Source of the DNA: Ahaetulla prasina
Taxonomy: Eukaryota > Chordata > Lepidosauria > Squamata > Colubridae
NCBI RefSeq assembly: GCF_028640845.1
Contig: NC_080543.1
Coordinates: forward strand, 9,393,959 to 9,457,958
Length of the DNA: 64,000 bases
Reading direction: 5' to 3'
Shown piece after piece: positions 32,690 to 43,984 of the stretch (position 1 is its first letter; every line of letters begins with the position of its first letter). The translations under genes and the position numbers were made by a program. Under the pieces are notes generated by a model that was not told the DNA's origin, searched no databases, and saw only the letters and a program-made list of their open reading frames with translations.

Positions 32690-33190
32690 GGTAGAAACAA
32701 GGAGATTGTGAGTTCTAGTTCCACTTTAGCCATGAAAGCCAGTTGGGCCAATCATGGCGAGTTCTAGTCCTACCGTAGGCATGAAAGTTGTCTGGGTGGC
32801 ATTGGGCCATTCCCTAGGAGACAATGAGTTCCGGTCCCACCAGAGGTAGTATTCAGCCAGTTCGTACCAGTTTGGGCAAACCGGTAGCGGCGACTGTATA
32901 ATGCTCACCCCAGTATAATGCCATCCTATTTATCCATGTTTTCGAGGCGGGGCGCACGTGCAGAAGGCACGCGCGTGAGCAAAACACATGCACGGAAGGC
33001 TGGGCATATGTACGGAAGGTGTGTACGGCGAATTGGTGGTAAGAATGTGTGAAACCCACCACTGAATCCCACCTTAGGCATTGAAGCCAAATGATTGACC
33101 TTGGGCCAATCATCAGGAGATAGTGAGCTCTGGTCCCACCTTAGAGTGACTTGGGCCACACAGTCTCAGACCAATTCATCTCACAGGGTT
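32690..33190 (+). repeat. CORE-SINE-like element with tandem units
   Basis: About three repeats of a ~70-bp unit (gtgagttctagtcccacctt...gccaatca), similar to MIR-like cores, are interrupted by a MITE at 32841. A reverse copy lies at 52470-52712. Confidence 0.55.
32841..33064. mobile_element. hAT-like MITE family 1
   Basis: CAGAGGTAGTATTCAGCC...AAACCCACCACTG. Flanks GGTCCCAC/AATCCCAC. Confidence 0.82.
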
Positions 33191-33289
33191 GTTGTTGTGG
33201 GGAGAATAGGAGGAGGAAGGAGTATTAGGTATGTTCCCTGTCTAGAGTTATCTATAAAAATAATAAAGGCAGGATAAAAATATCTAGAA

Positions 33290-33425
33290 CAGGGGTGTCA
33301 AACTCGCAGAGTCACGTTGTCGTCACATGACGTATCACCACTTCCCCCCCCCTTTGCTAAACCGGGAGTGGGCATTTCCAGCGCGTGACGCATCCGCCTC
33401 ACGGGCCTTGAGTTTGACACCCCTG
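33290..33425. mobile_element. hAT-like MITE family 5, minimal copy
   Basis: CAGGGGTGTCAAACTCG...GAGTTTGACACCCCTG, perfect duplication ATCTAGAA (33282-33289, 33426-33433). 136 bp. Confidence 0.92.
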
Positions 33426-33712
33426 ATCTAGAATAAATCGGTCAATTGTCTACCCTCCCAAGAGGCAAAGCTGGGCATCACTATCCCTACAAACATCGCA
33501 ATTCAACTTACTCAGTTCTTCCACCCGTGTCTCATCCTAGAGCGGATCAGACAAGCCCAAATCGCTCAACATTAGCTTTGCTGCCCAACTTTGCAACACC
33601 TGGAAGAGCCAGAGATGAGTTCAAAGTCCAAATCAGCTAAATGTCAATAGCCCAGAAGGGCAAACAGAGAGCAAAGAGGCCCCACAGGAAGGTATGCAGC
33701 TAAGATTAGTCT

Positions 33713-34036
33713 TGTTGTGACCCAGGCCCCAGTAGGTAGTAGGAAACTCAGTCAGTGTAAAATAAACAAACTTTATTCGAACAGCTGAGAATTACTTCAT
33801 TCTCAGCGTAGTTCAACTAAATTAAAGCAAATTCCTCCCAACACAAACTTCTCAGCCCTATGACCAACCTTGGGCCAATTAGGCAAACGGCCAAAGGCTT
33901 TTCTTGGCAAAAGTTCAGAAAACACCGATACAAAATAAATGCAAGAATACGAAGCTATCAACATTGTTTTCCAGCAAAGCCCAAACACTGTTGCTGGTCT
34001 TTTTAAGCCTTATGGGAAGGGCCAATCATCTCTTGG
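33713..34036 (-). mobile_element. LTR fragment, family G2
   Basis: TGTTGTGACCCAGGCCCCAG end intact. The other side is cut by the (GGAT)n/(GGAA)n microsatellite at 34034-34171. Confidence 0.8.
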
Positions 34037-34171
34037 ATGGATGGATGGATGGATGGATGGATGGATGGATGGATGGATGGATGGATGGACAAAAGAAAGA
34101 AAGAAAGAAAGGAAGGAAGGAAGGAAGGAAGGAAGGAAGGAAGGAAGGAAGGAAGGAAGGAAGGAAGGAAG
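34034..34171. repeat. Compound (GGAT)n-(GAAA)n-(GGAA)n microsatellite
   Basis: About 14 GGAT units, then GAAA, then about 16 GGAA units. It replaces the distal half of an LTR. Confidence 0.95.
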
Positions 34172-34718
34172 AAAATCAATTTGGAGTGGGGCTACCAGAA
34201 AGCAGAAACTCTCCCCACTGTCCAAGGACTGACTCACTAGCCTTCCTTCCCCCATACTTCCAAGGATGCTGGTTGAGCATCTGACAGAAGTTAGCCAGCG
34301 CGCAGATCGCCACTGGCAGATCACAGATGGCGTACGGTAGAGCAGTCACTGTAAATGCCATCCAATTTAAAACGTCAGTTTGGAATATCACAGCATGAGC
34401 TTAGAGAAGCAGTAGAGAAAGAATGGAACTCTATTAATGGGCTGTCTGTGGTACAGATCTTCCAGATCAAATTACCCAAAAGGCTGTTTTTATCCAGAGG
34501 ACTCTAGATCTCCCTCCCGAAAAGCTTCCAGAAAAATAAGAGATCTCAAAACTTAGTTCTTTGTCAGGAATAAATAGGCCCCATGAGATGCCAATGCGTA
34601 TAAAATGAAGGCTCAAGATGCTGTTTCCTTATTACATGTGTTACGTAAAAAAAAGTAATAAATTTGTTATATCATAAATTTATTTAATATTACTTAGTAG
34701 GTAATTAATACATTTGCT
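34172..34718. other. Intronic DNA, no gene
   Basis: Nothing recognised. Confidence 0.5.
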
Positions 34719-35026
34719 CAGTGGTGAAATCCAAATTTTTTTACTACCAATTCTGTGGGCGTGGCTTCGTAAGCATGGTGTGGCTTGGTGGGCGTGGCTT
34801 GGTGGGCGTGGCAGGGGAAGGATACTGCAAAATCCCTATTCCCTCCCCACTCTTGGGGAAAGATATTGAAAAATCTCCATTCCCACCCAACTCTGGGGCC
34901 GGCTAGAGGTGGTATTTGCCAGTTCTCTGAACTACTCAAAATTACTGCTACCGGTTCTCCGAACTGCTCAAAATTTCCGCTACTGGTTCTCCAGAACCTG
35001 TCAGAACCTGCTAGATTTCACCCCTG
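34719..35026. mobile_element. hAT-like MITE family 1, long subtype
   Basis: CAGTGGTGAAATCC...GGATTTCACCCCTG-type ends. Perfect duplication CATTTGCT (34711-34718, 35027-35034). 308 bp. Confidence 0.92.
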
Positions 35027-35075
35027 CATTTGCTGCTAAGATCTCTCTCTGTCCTTTACAAAAGTTGCTATTAAT

Positions 35076-35429
35076 CAGTCGTGGGATTCAAATAATTTAA
35101 CAACCGGTTCTCTGCCCTAATGACCGGCTGGGTGGGCGTGGCCATGGTGGGTGTGGCCATGGTGGGCATGGCCAGGGGTGTGTGACAGGCAGCACTGGGC
35201 CTCCTGCAACCCTCTGGGAGCAAAAACGGGGCGCGGGGGGAATGTGCCACCCCCCTGAGTCCCATTTTGGGCCTAGTAGGCCTCCCTGCACTTACCTGGA
35301 GTCAAAATCGGGTGCGGGGGGGGGGGGACTCCTGGAAGGGGCGGGGAGAGGAAGGACCAGCCAGCAGTTTAACTACTGGGTCGCTTGAACCGGCCCGAAC
35401 CGGCCCGAACCGGCTGAATTCCAACTCTC
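35076..35429. mobile_element. hAT-like MITE family 1 variant
   Basis: CAGTCGTGGGATTCAAATAA...CTGAATTCCAACTCTC. Perfect duplication CTATTAAT (35068-35075, 35430-35437). It lies 49 bp from the preceding MITE. Confidence 0.9.
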
Positions 35430-35437
35430 CTATTAAT

Positions 35438-35867
35438 GGATATGGAAGAATAAGGGGAAAAAAAGATCTTTGATTTTTAGCAATTTGTCCAACACCTACT
35501 TTTAAAGCACTTTCTTACTCAGCAAAAGACCTACCACTACCGAAGTGACACAGAAAGGAAAAAAAAACAACAAATTTGAGAGAAAATATGTCCTTCTAAT
35601 TAACTGCCAGCAGGAATGTAATGAAGCACATGTCTTCCATTACAGTATGTTCCTCTGGTGCTTTTTATGGTTTTGCCAAATTCAAAGTCCAATAATAATA
35701 ATAAATAAATCGGTTTCTCTCTACAGTTACGCGATGTCCATAAATGAATGGAATTTCCCCAAATGCATGAATTTCTATTCCGATTCGACACATGGATGGA
35801 TTCAGTGAATGCCCTTTCGCCCTCTGTATTTGGACACAGGTAAAAGATTTAAAAGATTTAACAAATT
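35438..35867. other. Intronic DNA, no gene
   Basis: Unassigned AT-rich sequence. Confidence 0.5.
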
Positions 35868-36390
35868 AACAGAGTTGGAAGGGACCTTGTAGGTCATCTA
35901 GTCCAACCCCCCCGCCCAAGCAGAAGACCTTACACGTTTTCTCACAAATGACAGTCGAATCTCTTCTAGAAAGCTTCCAATGATGAAGCTCCCCCAACTT
36001 CTAAAGGCAACTTCTGTTCCATGGGTTGATTGTTTCTCACTGTCAGGAAATTTCTCCTTATTTCTAGGTTGAATCTCTCCTTGATCAGTTTCCATCCATT
36101 ATTCCTTGTCTGGCCTTCAGGTGCCTTTGAAAATAGCTTGACTCCCTCCCTGCAAAATCCCCATTTCCTCCCCACTCCTGTGGGAAGGATCTTGCAGAAT
36201 CTTCATTCCCACCCCACTCTGGGGCCAGCCAGAGGTGGTATTTGCCAGTTCTCCGAATTACTTAAAGTTTCCGCTACCGGTTTTCTGAACTACTCAAAAT
36301 TTCCGCTACCGGTTCTCTGAACTGCTCAAAATTTCCGCTACCAGTTCTCCAGAACCTGTCAGAACCTGCTGGATTTCACCCCCGCCCTGT
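35868..36390 (-). mobile_element. CR1 3' end joined to a MITE family 1 fragment
   Basis: CR1 (35868-36148) ends abruptly at gcttgactccctccctgc and continues as MITE interior (tgcaaaatccccatttcctc...) to a terminal gctggatttcacccc. The MITE's left end is missing. Confidence 0.7.
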
Positions 36391-36858
36391 ACCATTTCAG
36401 GCAAATGACTGCCCAGTCTCATTCTTAAAAAAAACTTCCAGTGATGGAGCACTCACAACTTCTTGGGCTGAAGAAGCTTCTTACATGAGAAGCGAAACAT
36501 CTTCAAAGAAAAACCAGAAAGTCCAGTTGCCACTTGAAAAAACACCTTTGGGACTTCTGGAGGCAAATCATTCCACTGATTAATTGTTCTGTCAGGAAAT
36601 TTCTCCTTAGTTCCAGGTTGGTTCTCTCCTTGATTGGTTTCTATCCATCACTTCATGTCCTGCCTTCAGGTGCTTTAGAGAATAGCTTCATTCCCTCTTC
36701 TTTGTGGCAGCCCCTAAGATATCGGAACACTGCTATCATGTCACCCCTAATCCTTTTCATTAAACTAGACATACCGAGTTCCTGCAATTGTTCTTCATAT
36801 GTTTTAGCCTCCAGTCCCCTCATCATCTTTGTTGCTCTTCTCTGCACTCTTTCTAGAG

Positions 36859-37367
36859 CAGGGGTAGTCAACCTTTTTATACCACTTTTGTATCTCTGTA
36901 AGTAGTAAAATTTTCTAACTGCCCACCGGTTCCACAGTAATGCACCGTGTATCGTCTGCGCATGCCTCTCAGGCATCGTGGATTGGGTTTGTGGAGGGGC
37001 GCCGGCTACCAGCTCTGCTTGTCTGTTACAGCTGGGTGGTGTGGGAGGAGATGCCCGAGCCATTCTGGGACGAGGGTCTTTTGTTTGCGGTCGCACTATA
37101 GCGCCATTTAGTTTCACTTATGTAATGTGAACTAAATCTATGCGCGGGCGATACAAATAGTATATTTTCAGAAATTTAAATTGTCACGGGGAATTTTATG
37201 AAAACCTAGTGAAAATGTTTTTAAATAATGCCATGAAATTTTTTTTAAAAAGTCAATTAAATTTAAAAAAAAGGAAAGTGCTTCCATATCGGACAAAACC
37301 CCTACCGCCCACCATGAAAGCTGGAACGCCCACTAGTGGGCGCTAGGGACCAGGTTGACTACCACTG
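36859..37367. mobile_element. hAT-like MITE family 2
   Basis: Flanks TTCTAGAG/AGCTAGAG, inserted at the CR1 ctttctagagtctcaac site. 509 bp. Confidence 0.9.
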
Positions 37368-37382
37368 AGCTAGAGTCTCAAT

Positions 37383-37585
37383 CAGAGGTGGTATTCAGCC
37401 GGTTTGTACCGGTTCAGGCGAACCGCTAGCAGAGATTGCAGGTGGCCCCGCCTAGGCGCCCCGGCTCTATGCCATCGTATTTAGGCACGTTTTTGAGGCT
37501 GGGTGCCTGCGCAGAAGGTGTTCGCATAAAGCGAGCATGCCGCAGGAGGTGAACCGGTGGTAAGAATATTGGAAACCCACTGCTG
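37383..37585. mobile_element. hAT-like MITE family 1
   Basis: CAGAGGTGGTATTCAGCC...GAAACCCACTGCTG. Flanks GTCTCAAT/ACCTCAAC, 15 bp from the preceding MITE. Confidence 0.83.
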
Positions 37586-37754
37586 ACCTCAACTTCTTTT
37601 TTATATCACGCCTCAAAGGAATTGGACTTGGGGCACAACAGCACCATAATGTTGTTTATTTAGTTATTTGGGTAAAAGCAGTGGTGTTGCTGTCTTGATC
37701 TCTAAGGACATGGAAGCAATGTGTCCTTCCACTTCATGGCAGAGCCCAACTGGC

Positions 37755-38281
37755 TGTTGTGTCTCGCCCAATCTCACAACAGCCGGGGCCTGCTTATCTG
37801 CTTCCGAACACGGAGGAATGTTCTAGTATGCCTCCCGGCCCCAGCCCTGGCTCCATGCCCAGACAGGCTGAAGAGGAGGAAATATCTCCAGCCCCCAGCT
37901 CTGGCTCCATGCCCAGGCAAATGGAGCAACTAGACCCCTCCCCCTCCTCCACAGCATGTGAGCCTGAGGGAGGTCTATTACCAACAGCTGCTGACTGGAG
38001 TGACCCTCGCGTCAGAAGACTTGATAGGCGGAGGCAACAGAAGGAAGGGAGGGGCAGGCCTGGATAAGTGCTGAGTCATGGAGCCACACCCCATGGCCTA
38101 TATAAAGGATCTGCTTTCTGGCATTCTCTGAGTCAGGCAAAGTCTAAACATATCTTGCTGAAGTCACTTTCTGATCTCTTGCCTGCCCTGAGGACTTTGC
38201 TAGGACTTTGGCAGAGCTGCAGAGGCACGCCTGATTCGGATTTCCCTGACCGGGCCGTCAGCGGAGGAGTGGGACACGACA
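37755..38281 (+). mobile_element. Solo LTR, family G
   Basis: TGTTGTG...GACACGACA with the perfect 5-bp duplication CTGGC (37750-37754, 38282-38286). TATA box in cctatataaaggat at 38097-38110. The frame from nucleotide 2 is open for ~104 codons: a repeated PGSMPRQ-type proline-rich motif, then WSDPRVRRLDRRRQQKEGRG. Confidence 0.92.
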
Positions 38282-38286
38282 CTGGC

Positions 38287-39007
38287 GGCCAGCAACAGTG
38301 GGAAAACTCTATAGAGGAAAAGTACTACTTCAGTTGCCCACCCACCCCCGGGTAGCAGTTGCCCAAGTTGGCTAGGATTCTCTTAACTTCCGACCACTTT
38401 CAAACAACTTGAGGAGGAGAGAACGCTCCTTCAAAATTGTTTTCTCTCACTCTCTCTCTCTCTCAAAAGGAAACAATAGCATCAATCAAGTCAGAATAGA
38501 GAAGAAATCTGTACAGGAAATATATATATATATTTAAAAAAAATATGCTGATTCAGTTCCTCCTCTGCTTGAATAGCAGAGCAGCTGGTTGATCTTATGC
38601 ACGCACTTCAGAAAGCGAATGGCAGGCATCAAATGCACAATGGAGACAATTGATAGGTCTTCTGTTCCAATGCATAATGACTTTTGGGTACCACAGTCTA
38701 AGAATGCTACATGGAAGGATTTATTTTAATTTATCGAGCTGCTCCTCCGAACAATTCTCCCGAAGCATTTACACGATGGATAAATTCCTCATCTCAGAGA
38801 GAAATTGAGAGAGGGAGGGGAGGGAGGGAGGGACACACAGAGGGAGGAGACAAACCCACATAGACAGATAAACAGGCAGGAGTTTTTGGTACTCTCTACT
38901 GTTAGCTTGACTATTTGCTTTCAGAAGTTAGCATGATTGTCAGGAGATAGAGATGATGGATGGATGGAAATGATAGATTTACAGATTTACACAGATAGAT
39001 AGATACA
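38287..39007. other. Intronic DNA, no gene
   Basis: Short (TC)n, (AT)n and GGGA-rich tracts. No transposon family recognised. Confidence 0.5.
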
Positions 39008-39009
39008 TA

Positions 39010-39244
39010 CCCTGTTTCCCTGAAAATAAGACCTAACTGGAAAATAAGCCCTAGCATGATTTTTCAAGATGCTCGTTAATATAAACCCTACCCCCAAAAT
39101 AAGCCCCAATTAAGTTCATCAACCAGACCGAGGTGTTTAGTACTGTATTTCTCCCCAAATAAGACCTAACTGGAAAATAAGCCATAATGGGTCTTTTGGA
39201 GCAAAAATTAAAATAAGACCTGGTCTTATTTTGGGGGAACATGG
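39010..39244. mobile_element. Tc1/mariner-like MITE
   Basis: CCTGTTTCCCTGAAAATAAG...CTTATTTTGGGGGAACATGG between TA dinucleotides. It contains a duplicated ataagacctaactggaaaat module and abuts the GATA array. Confidence 0.65.
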
Positions 39245-39301
<57 letters not shown>

Positions 39302-39565
39302 GGATGGATGGATGGATGGATGGATGGATGGATGGATGGATGGATGGATGGATGGATGGATGGATGGATGGATGGTGGGTGGGTGGGTAGATGAATGGAT
39401 GGATGAATGGATGGATGGAAATGATAGGTGATGGATGGTGGGTGGGCGGGTGGGTGGGTGGAGGAGGAGGAGGGACGGACGGACGGACGGATGGAAATGA
39501 TAGGTGATGGATGGCTGGATGGGTGGATAGGTGGGTGGATAGATAGAAAGATAGATGGATGGATG

Positions 39566-39651
<86 letters not shown>

Positions 39652-39656
39652 TATCA
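39245..39656. repeat. Compound (GATA)n/(GGAT)n/(GACA)n satellite, Bkm-like
   Basis: (GATA)n to 39300, (GGAT)n to 39374, GGTG/GACG interruptions, (GATA)n at 39566-39634, then (GACA)n to about 39650. Long [16 protein letters not shown] frames across it are artefacts. Confidence 0.95.
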
Positions 39657-40472
39657 AAAGGCACTCCTGACACCAGTTAATATACCCACTGCCTCACGTT
39701 GGGTCTTCTTCAATCTGATCTCTCAAGTCAGTAGGTGAAAAGGGAAAACAAGGCCAGGAAGGAAGAGATCTCAAGAAAATGGTTTCAATGGCCAGCTCAG
39801 TCAATCCTAGCTGTGTTCGCTAATTGTCTAGCCAGGCCTGGAAAAGTTTAAGAAGCAGAATCTAGCCTTCAGTGGGTTTGTCATCGTACCACGCTCTAGC
39901 TATCTAGCATTATTATATACGCCCTTCCTTCCTTCCTTCCTTCCTTCCTTCCTTCCTTCTTTCCTTCCTTCCTTCCTTCCTTCCTTCCTTCCTTCCTTCC
40001 ATCCATCCATCCATCCATCCTCTTTCCTTCCTCTCTTCTTTGTCCCTTCCTTCTTTCCTTCTGATCTTTCCTTCATCCCTCTTTCTTGGCCACGTCTGTC
40101 TTTCTCCTTCTATCCACTCTTCCATTTGTCTGTCTCCCCTTTCTCCCTCCCTCCCTCCCTCCCTCCCTTTCTCTCTCCCTCTCTCCCTCCCTCCCTCTCT
40201 TTCCTTCCTTCCTTCCTTCCTTCCTTCCTTCCTTCCTTCCTTCCTTCCTTCCTTCCTTCCTTCCTTCCCTCTCTCTCTTTCTCCAAAGCTGCATATCCAA
40301 GGACTGTAAAACAGCCAACTGGATCTGCATTTTAAGGTCTACATAACTTCCTTGACTGAACAAATCTGAATTAAAGCAAACGAAAGAACAAATATTGTCA
40401 GGGCAATTCAAAAGATGATTTCCACAACCATAATTGCATGTTGCTGTAATACATTTATGACTAAACACTCAC
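39657..40472. repeat. Intronic DNA with (TTCC)n tracts
   Basis: (TTCC)n/(CATC)n at 39926-40020, (CCCT)n at 40141-40200 and (TTCC)n at 40201-40267. The remaining ~200 bp before the candidate exon is unassigned. Confidence 0.85.
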
Positions 40473-40632
40473 CCAGAGGAGCAAAATTAATGTAATTTTT
40501 AAGGGGGCTGGGAATCACTGGATTTCTAGGTCTGTAGTTTGAGGCACTGTGGCTTTCTTCTTCTTTTAATTCACGGATACGTTCAGCAACAAAAGCTCCC
40601 ATGAACTGCATAAATGGAGCACTAATGGCCAT
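40473..40632 (-). CDS. Candidate unassigned exon
   Basis: The minus strand has an open frame, MAISAPFMQFMGAFVAERIR... through ...NYINFAPL, ending at a strong donor (CTCTGG then gtgagtg). Possible 5' boundaries are the ATG at 40632, or acceptors after ccattag or tttatgcag, each with a weak pyrimidine tract. Codon choice and composition (charged ELKEEE, PRNPVIPSP) look like protein rather than repeat shadow, and the block is not part of any repeat family seen here. The donor phase is 1, so it cannot splice in frame to the phase-0 DLG2 exon. It may be a non-DLG2 gene, a cryptic or poison exon, or chance. I do not recognise the protein. Confidence 0.3.
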
Positions 40633-40860
40633 TTATCAGCCATCCTTGCTGTCATATTCAATTAGGTATCATTGAAGTGTACACTGAACAGAACACAATG
40701 CTGAGGGAATATAGCAAGAATCATACAGCCAAGAATGATCTTGTTGGAGAAGTCAAAACTCTGGGTATACACTGAGCATAAGAGGGTTGGCTTAAAAGAG
40801 AGTAAAGACAAAGACAGAAAGAGAGATGAAGGGTGGTGGTGGAAAGGGACGACACACATA

Positions 40861-41399
40861 TGTCATGTCCCCCTCCCCCTCCAACGACCGGGTCTAGGAA
40901 GTCCGTATCAAACGTGGCCACGATGCCTCTGCAGCTTTGCCAAATTCCTTTCAGATTTCTCAGGGCAGGCAGGAATTCAAGTTGTGACTTCAGCAAACTA
41001 AATGAGACTTTGCTCGACTCAGTTACTTGACTCAAGCTAGTCCTTTATATAGGCTGTGGGGTGTGGCTCCATGACTTAGCACTTATCCAGGCCTGCCCCT
41101 CCCTTCCTTCTGCTGACATCGCCTCTCAGATCTCCGGAAGCGGGGATCCTCCCACTGGATCTGATTCCGCTGGATCTGCTGCCAGTAATTCAAGCACGTG
41201 GCTGGCTCCCTGCTCACACGCTGTAGGAGTAAGGTTTGTTTGTTCATTCCTGACATCCTGTCCGGCCATGGGGCCAGAGCTGGGGGCTGGAGGCATGACA
41301 GGCCGTTCATCTTCATTATCAGACTCCGAATCTGATAGCAGGCCCGGGAGGAGACGGGAGGGGCCCGGCTGAGGAGAGGAGGGACGACAAGGCACAACA
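40861..41399 (-). mobile_element. Solo LTR, family G
   Basis: Minus-oriented. Ends TGTCATGTCCC and GGCACAACA (plus strand). CATAT occurs at both junctions, overlapping the left end by one base. TATA in cctttatatagg near 41041. The frame from nucleotide 2 encodes LLPGLLSDSESDNEDERPVM. Confidence 0.85.
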
Positions 41400-41524
41400 C
41401 ATATGCCTATTGAATGAAACTACCCTGGGGGACATATATACGGGATTCTCCCTAACCAAGTTGCGCAGGCCGAAGAAGCTACTTGGATAAGTAACTGAGA
41501 TAGCAATTGACATAACTTTCAATC

Positions 41525-41660
41525 AATCGGATTGGAGCTGGAAGGGACCTTGGAGGTCTTCTAGTCCAACCCCCTGCTCAAGTAGGAGACCTAGTGCCAT
41601 TTCAGGCAGGTGGCTGTCCAGTCTTTTCTTAAAAACCTCCAGTGATGAAGCCCCTACAAC
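41525..41660 (-). mobile_element. CR1 LINE 3' end
   Basis: Short reverse copy, ggaccttggaggtcttctag to cctccagtgatgaag. Confidence 0.8.
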
Positions 41661-41779
41661 TAGTTAGATCCGGTATGTTTTATTTATTTACTTTAATATT
41701 ATCGTAAGACTAATGAATTCCTAAACTATCTACCCACACCTAAAGTTTGTAATCTTACCACTGGTTCATGTCAGCATGA

Positions 41780-41827
41780 TGTTAGCTAGCTAGCTAGCTA
41801 GCTAGCTAGCTAGCTAGGTAAATAGAT

Positions 41828-41910
<83 letters not shown>

Positions 41911-41922
41911 GATAGATAGAAA
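41780..41922. repeat. (GCTA)n then (GATA)n microsatellite
   Basis: About 9 GCTA units then about 24 GATA units, adjacent to the 3' end of a reverse Rex1-like LINE. Confidence 0.95.
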
Positions 41923-42420
41923 GAATTTTTTATTGGCCAAGTGTGATTGGACATACAAGGAATTTGTCTTGATGCATATGCTCTCAGTGTACATAAGAGA
42001 AAAGATACCTTCATCAAGGTACAACACTTACAACACTTAATGATAGTCATGGGGTACAAATAAGCAATCAGGGAACAATCAATATCAATATAAATCGTAA
42101 GGATACAAGCAACAAGATTATACTCATAGTCTTAAGTGGAAGGAGATGGGTGGTGGGAACGATGAGAAGATTAATAGTAGTGCAGATTTAGTAAATAATT
42201 TGACAGTGTTGAGGGAATTATTTATTTAGCAGAGTGATGGCGTTTGGGGAAAAACTGTTCTTGTGTCTAGTTGTTCTGGTGTGCAGTGCTCTGTAGCGTC
42301 ATTTTGAGGGTAGGAGTTGAAACAGTTTATGTCCAGGATGTGAGGGATCTAAAAATATTTCCACAGCCCTCTTTTTTACTCATGCAGTATACAGTATATG
42401 TTACCTCAATAGATACAGAA
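41923..42420 (-). mobile_element. Rex1-like LINE 3' end
   Basis: attggccaagtgtgattgga tail and complement of the C-terminal block (caccagaacaactagacaca). Same family as 43333 and 62095. Confidence 0.7.
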
Positions 42421-42489
42421 GTTACTCAGGTCTGTCTTTCTACTCGATCCTAAACTCTGCAATCTTTTCAATGAACCAGGGTAGCCTGA

Positions 42490-42600
42490 AGGGCAGAGCC
42501 CATTCGTCTTCTAGCACTGATGATGTTACCTAGTTTGGTAGTGAAACGCCTGCAATAAAATCACCACGCTCAGAGAGCACCAAGGACCTTACAGAAAAGG
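42490..42600 (+). mobile_element. PLE family 3 end
   Basis: Ribozyme-like motif 42517-42550 (core CTGATGA; the final triplet is GCC instead of GTC), then a decayed ...cacgctcagagagcaccaag. Confidence 0.6.
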
Positions 42601-42894
42601 ATTATTCCTTCCCACCTCCAATGCCCGTTTCTCCCAAAACGACGACACCTTGGAAAAGAATCGCAGAGAAGGAATAGGTATGCCTATGATAGTAGGCACC
42701 CAAATCTCATCGCTGGCATCCTTTGGTTTCAAAAGACTATGGTATCGTGCTCTGGAAAGAGATCCTAAAACAGCATCTAGTGTGGCTAAAAAGGCCAATT
42801 CGAGAGCGGCAATCCCTTCCACACTGAGGGCAGAGACATTCTGGCCCCTGCCCAGCCCCCAGATTTTGCTGGTTCTGGGACTGCCTCTTTGCCT

Positions 42895-42958
42895 CAGTCT
42901 GCCGAACAAATGTCTCTTCGAATTGGAGAATTCGAAGAGACATTTGTTCGGCAGACTG
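42895..42958. repeat. Perfect 30-bp inverted repeat with 4-nt loop
   Basis: The arm 42895-42924 (cagtctgccgaacaaatgtc...) is exactly complementary to 42929-42958. The loop is ggag at 42925-42928. Confidence 0.97.
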
Positions 42959-43332
42959 CTAGTGATGGCCTTCGGGAAAAAACTGTTCTTGTGTCTAGTT
43001 GTTCAGCGTCTTTAGCCTCCAAGCTGAATGATCGGAGGTCAAGGTTTCCCAGTTGTTAATGTCCATTCCCAGGGCCTTTAGTTCGGGGTGAAATGGAAAA
43101 TTTGTTACTACCGGTTCTGTGGGCGTGGCCTGGTGAGGTGACCAGGGGTAATGTGACTGGGTGGGCATGGCCAATTTTTTTTTTTTAACTTTTAAAAGCA
43201 TTTTTTCTACAACCTCTTTGGCCGAAGAGCTTGTAGAAAACATGCTTTTAAAGGGTTCTGACGATCTCAGCTGAATTGCCTGATCGCCAGAATCTTTTTA
43301 AAGCATTTTTTAACAACCTCTTCGGCCGAATA

Positions 43333-43835
43333 ATTATTAATAATAATTAGAACTGCAGAAAAAATAATTGCTACCAACCTGCCTTCCATTGAGGACCTGT
43401 ATACTGCACGAATCAAGAAGAGGGCCATGAAAATATTTACAGATCCCTCACATCCAGGACATAAACTGTTTCAACTTCTACCCTCAAAACGACGCTATAG
43501 AGCACTGCACACCAGAACAACTAGACACAAGAACAGTTTTTTCCCGAAGGCCATCACTCTGCTAAACAAATAATTCCCTCAACACTGTCAAACTATTTAC
43601 TAAATCTGCATTACTATTAATCTTCTCATCGTTCCCATCACCCATCTCTTTCCACTTATGACTGTATGACTGTAACTTTGTTGCTGGCAATCCTTATGAT
43701 TTATATTGATATATTGACCATCATTTGTGTTGTAAATGTTGTACCTTGATGAACGTATCTTTCCTTTTATGTACACTGAAAGCATATGCACCAAGACAAA
43801 TTCCTTGTGTATCCAATCACACTTGGCCAATAAAA
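43333..43835 (+). mobile_element. Rex1-like LINE C-terminus and 3' UTR
   Basis: Encodes DLYTARIKKRAMKIFTDPSH, LFQLLPSKRRYRALHTRTTR and KNSFFPKAITLLNK then a stop. The 3' end cacttggccaataaaaaatt passes directly into (ATTCT)n. Confidence 0.72.
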
Positions 43836-43907
43836 AATTCTATTCTATTCTATTCTATTCTATTCTATTCTATTCTATTCTATTCTATTCTATTCTATTC
43901 TATTCTA
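43834..43907. repeat. (ATTCT)n microsatellite
   Basis: About 15 units as the immediate 3' continuation of the Rex1-like LINE. Confidence 0.95.
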
Positions 43908-43984
43908 ACGTATACATGCTAGAAGTTCCAGCATGTTACAAAACTGAGCTATTTGGAACTTTGCACCCAAATAATAGCCCAATA

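Larger units (their letters stand above)
36395..37640 (-). mobile_element. CR1 LINE with PLE piece and two MITEs inside
   Basis: CR1 C-terminal sequence is interrupted by a PLE fragment (36466-36556, ribozyme-like motif 36468-36501), MITE family 2 (36859-37367) and MITE family 1 (37383-37585). Confidence 0.8.

Noticed and set aside
39137..39673. 178-residue frame of [16 protein letters not shown] repeats
   Set aside because: Read-through of GATA/GGAT microsatellite. Open in several frames on repeat sequence alone.
40073..40346. Ser/Phe/Pro-rich and Lys/Glu/Gly-rich frames
   Set aside because: Translation of (TTCC)n tracts.
42589..43015. Overlapping 106- and 121-codon frames on opposite strands
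   Set aside because: No motif or splice context. The plus frame runs through the perfect palindrome into LINE sequence.
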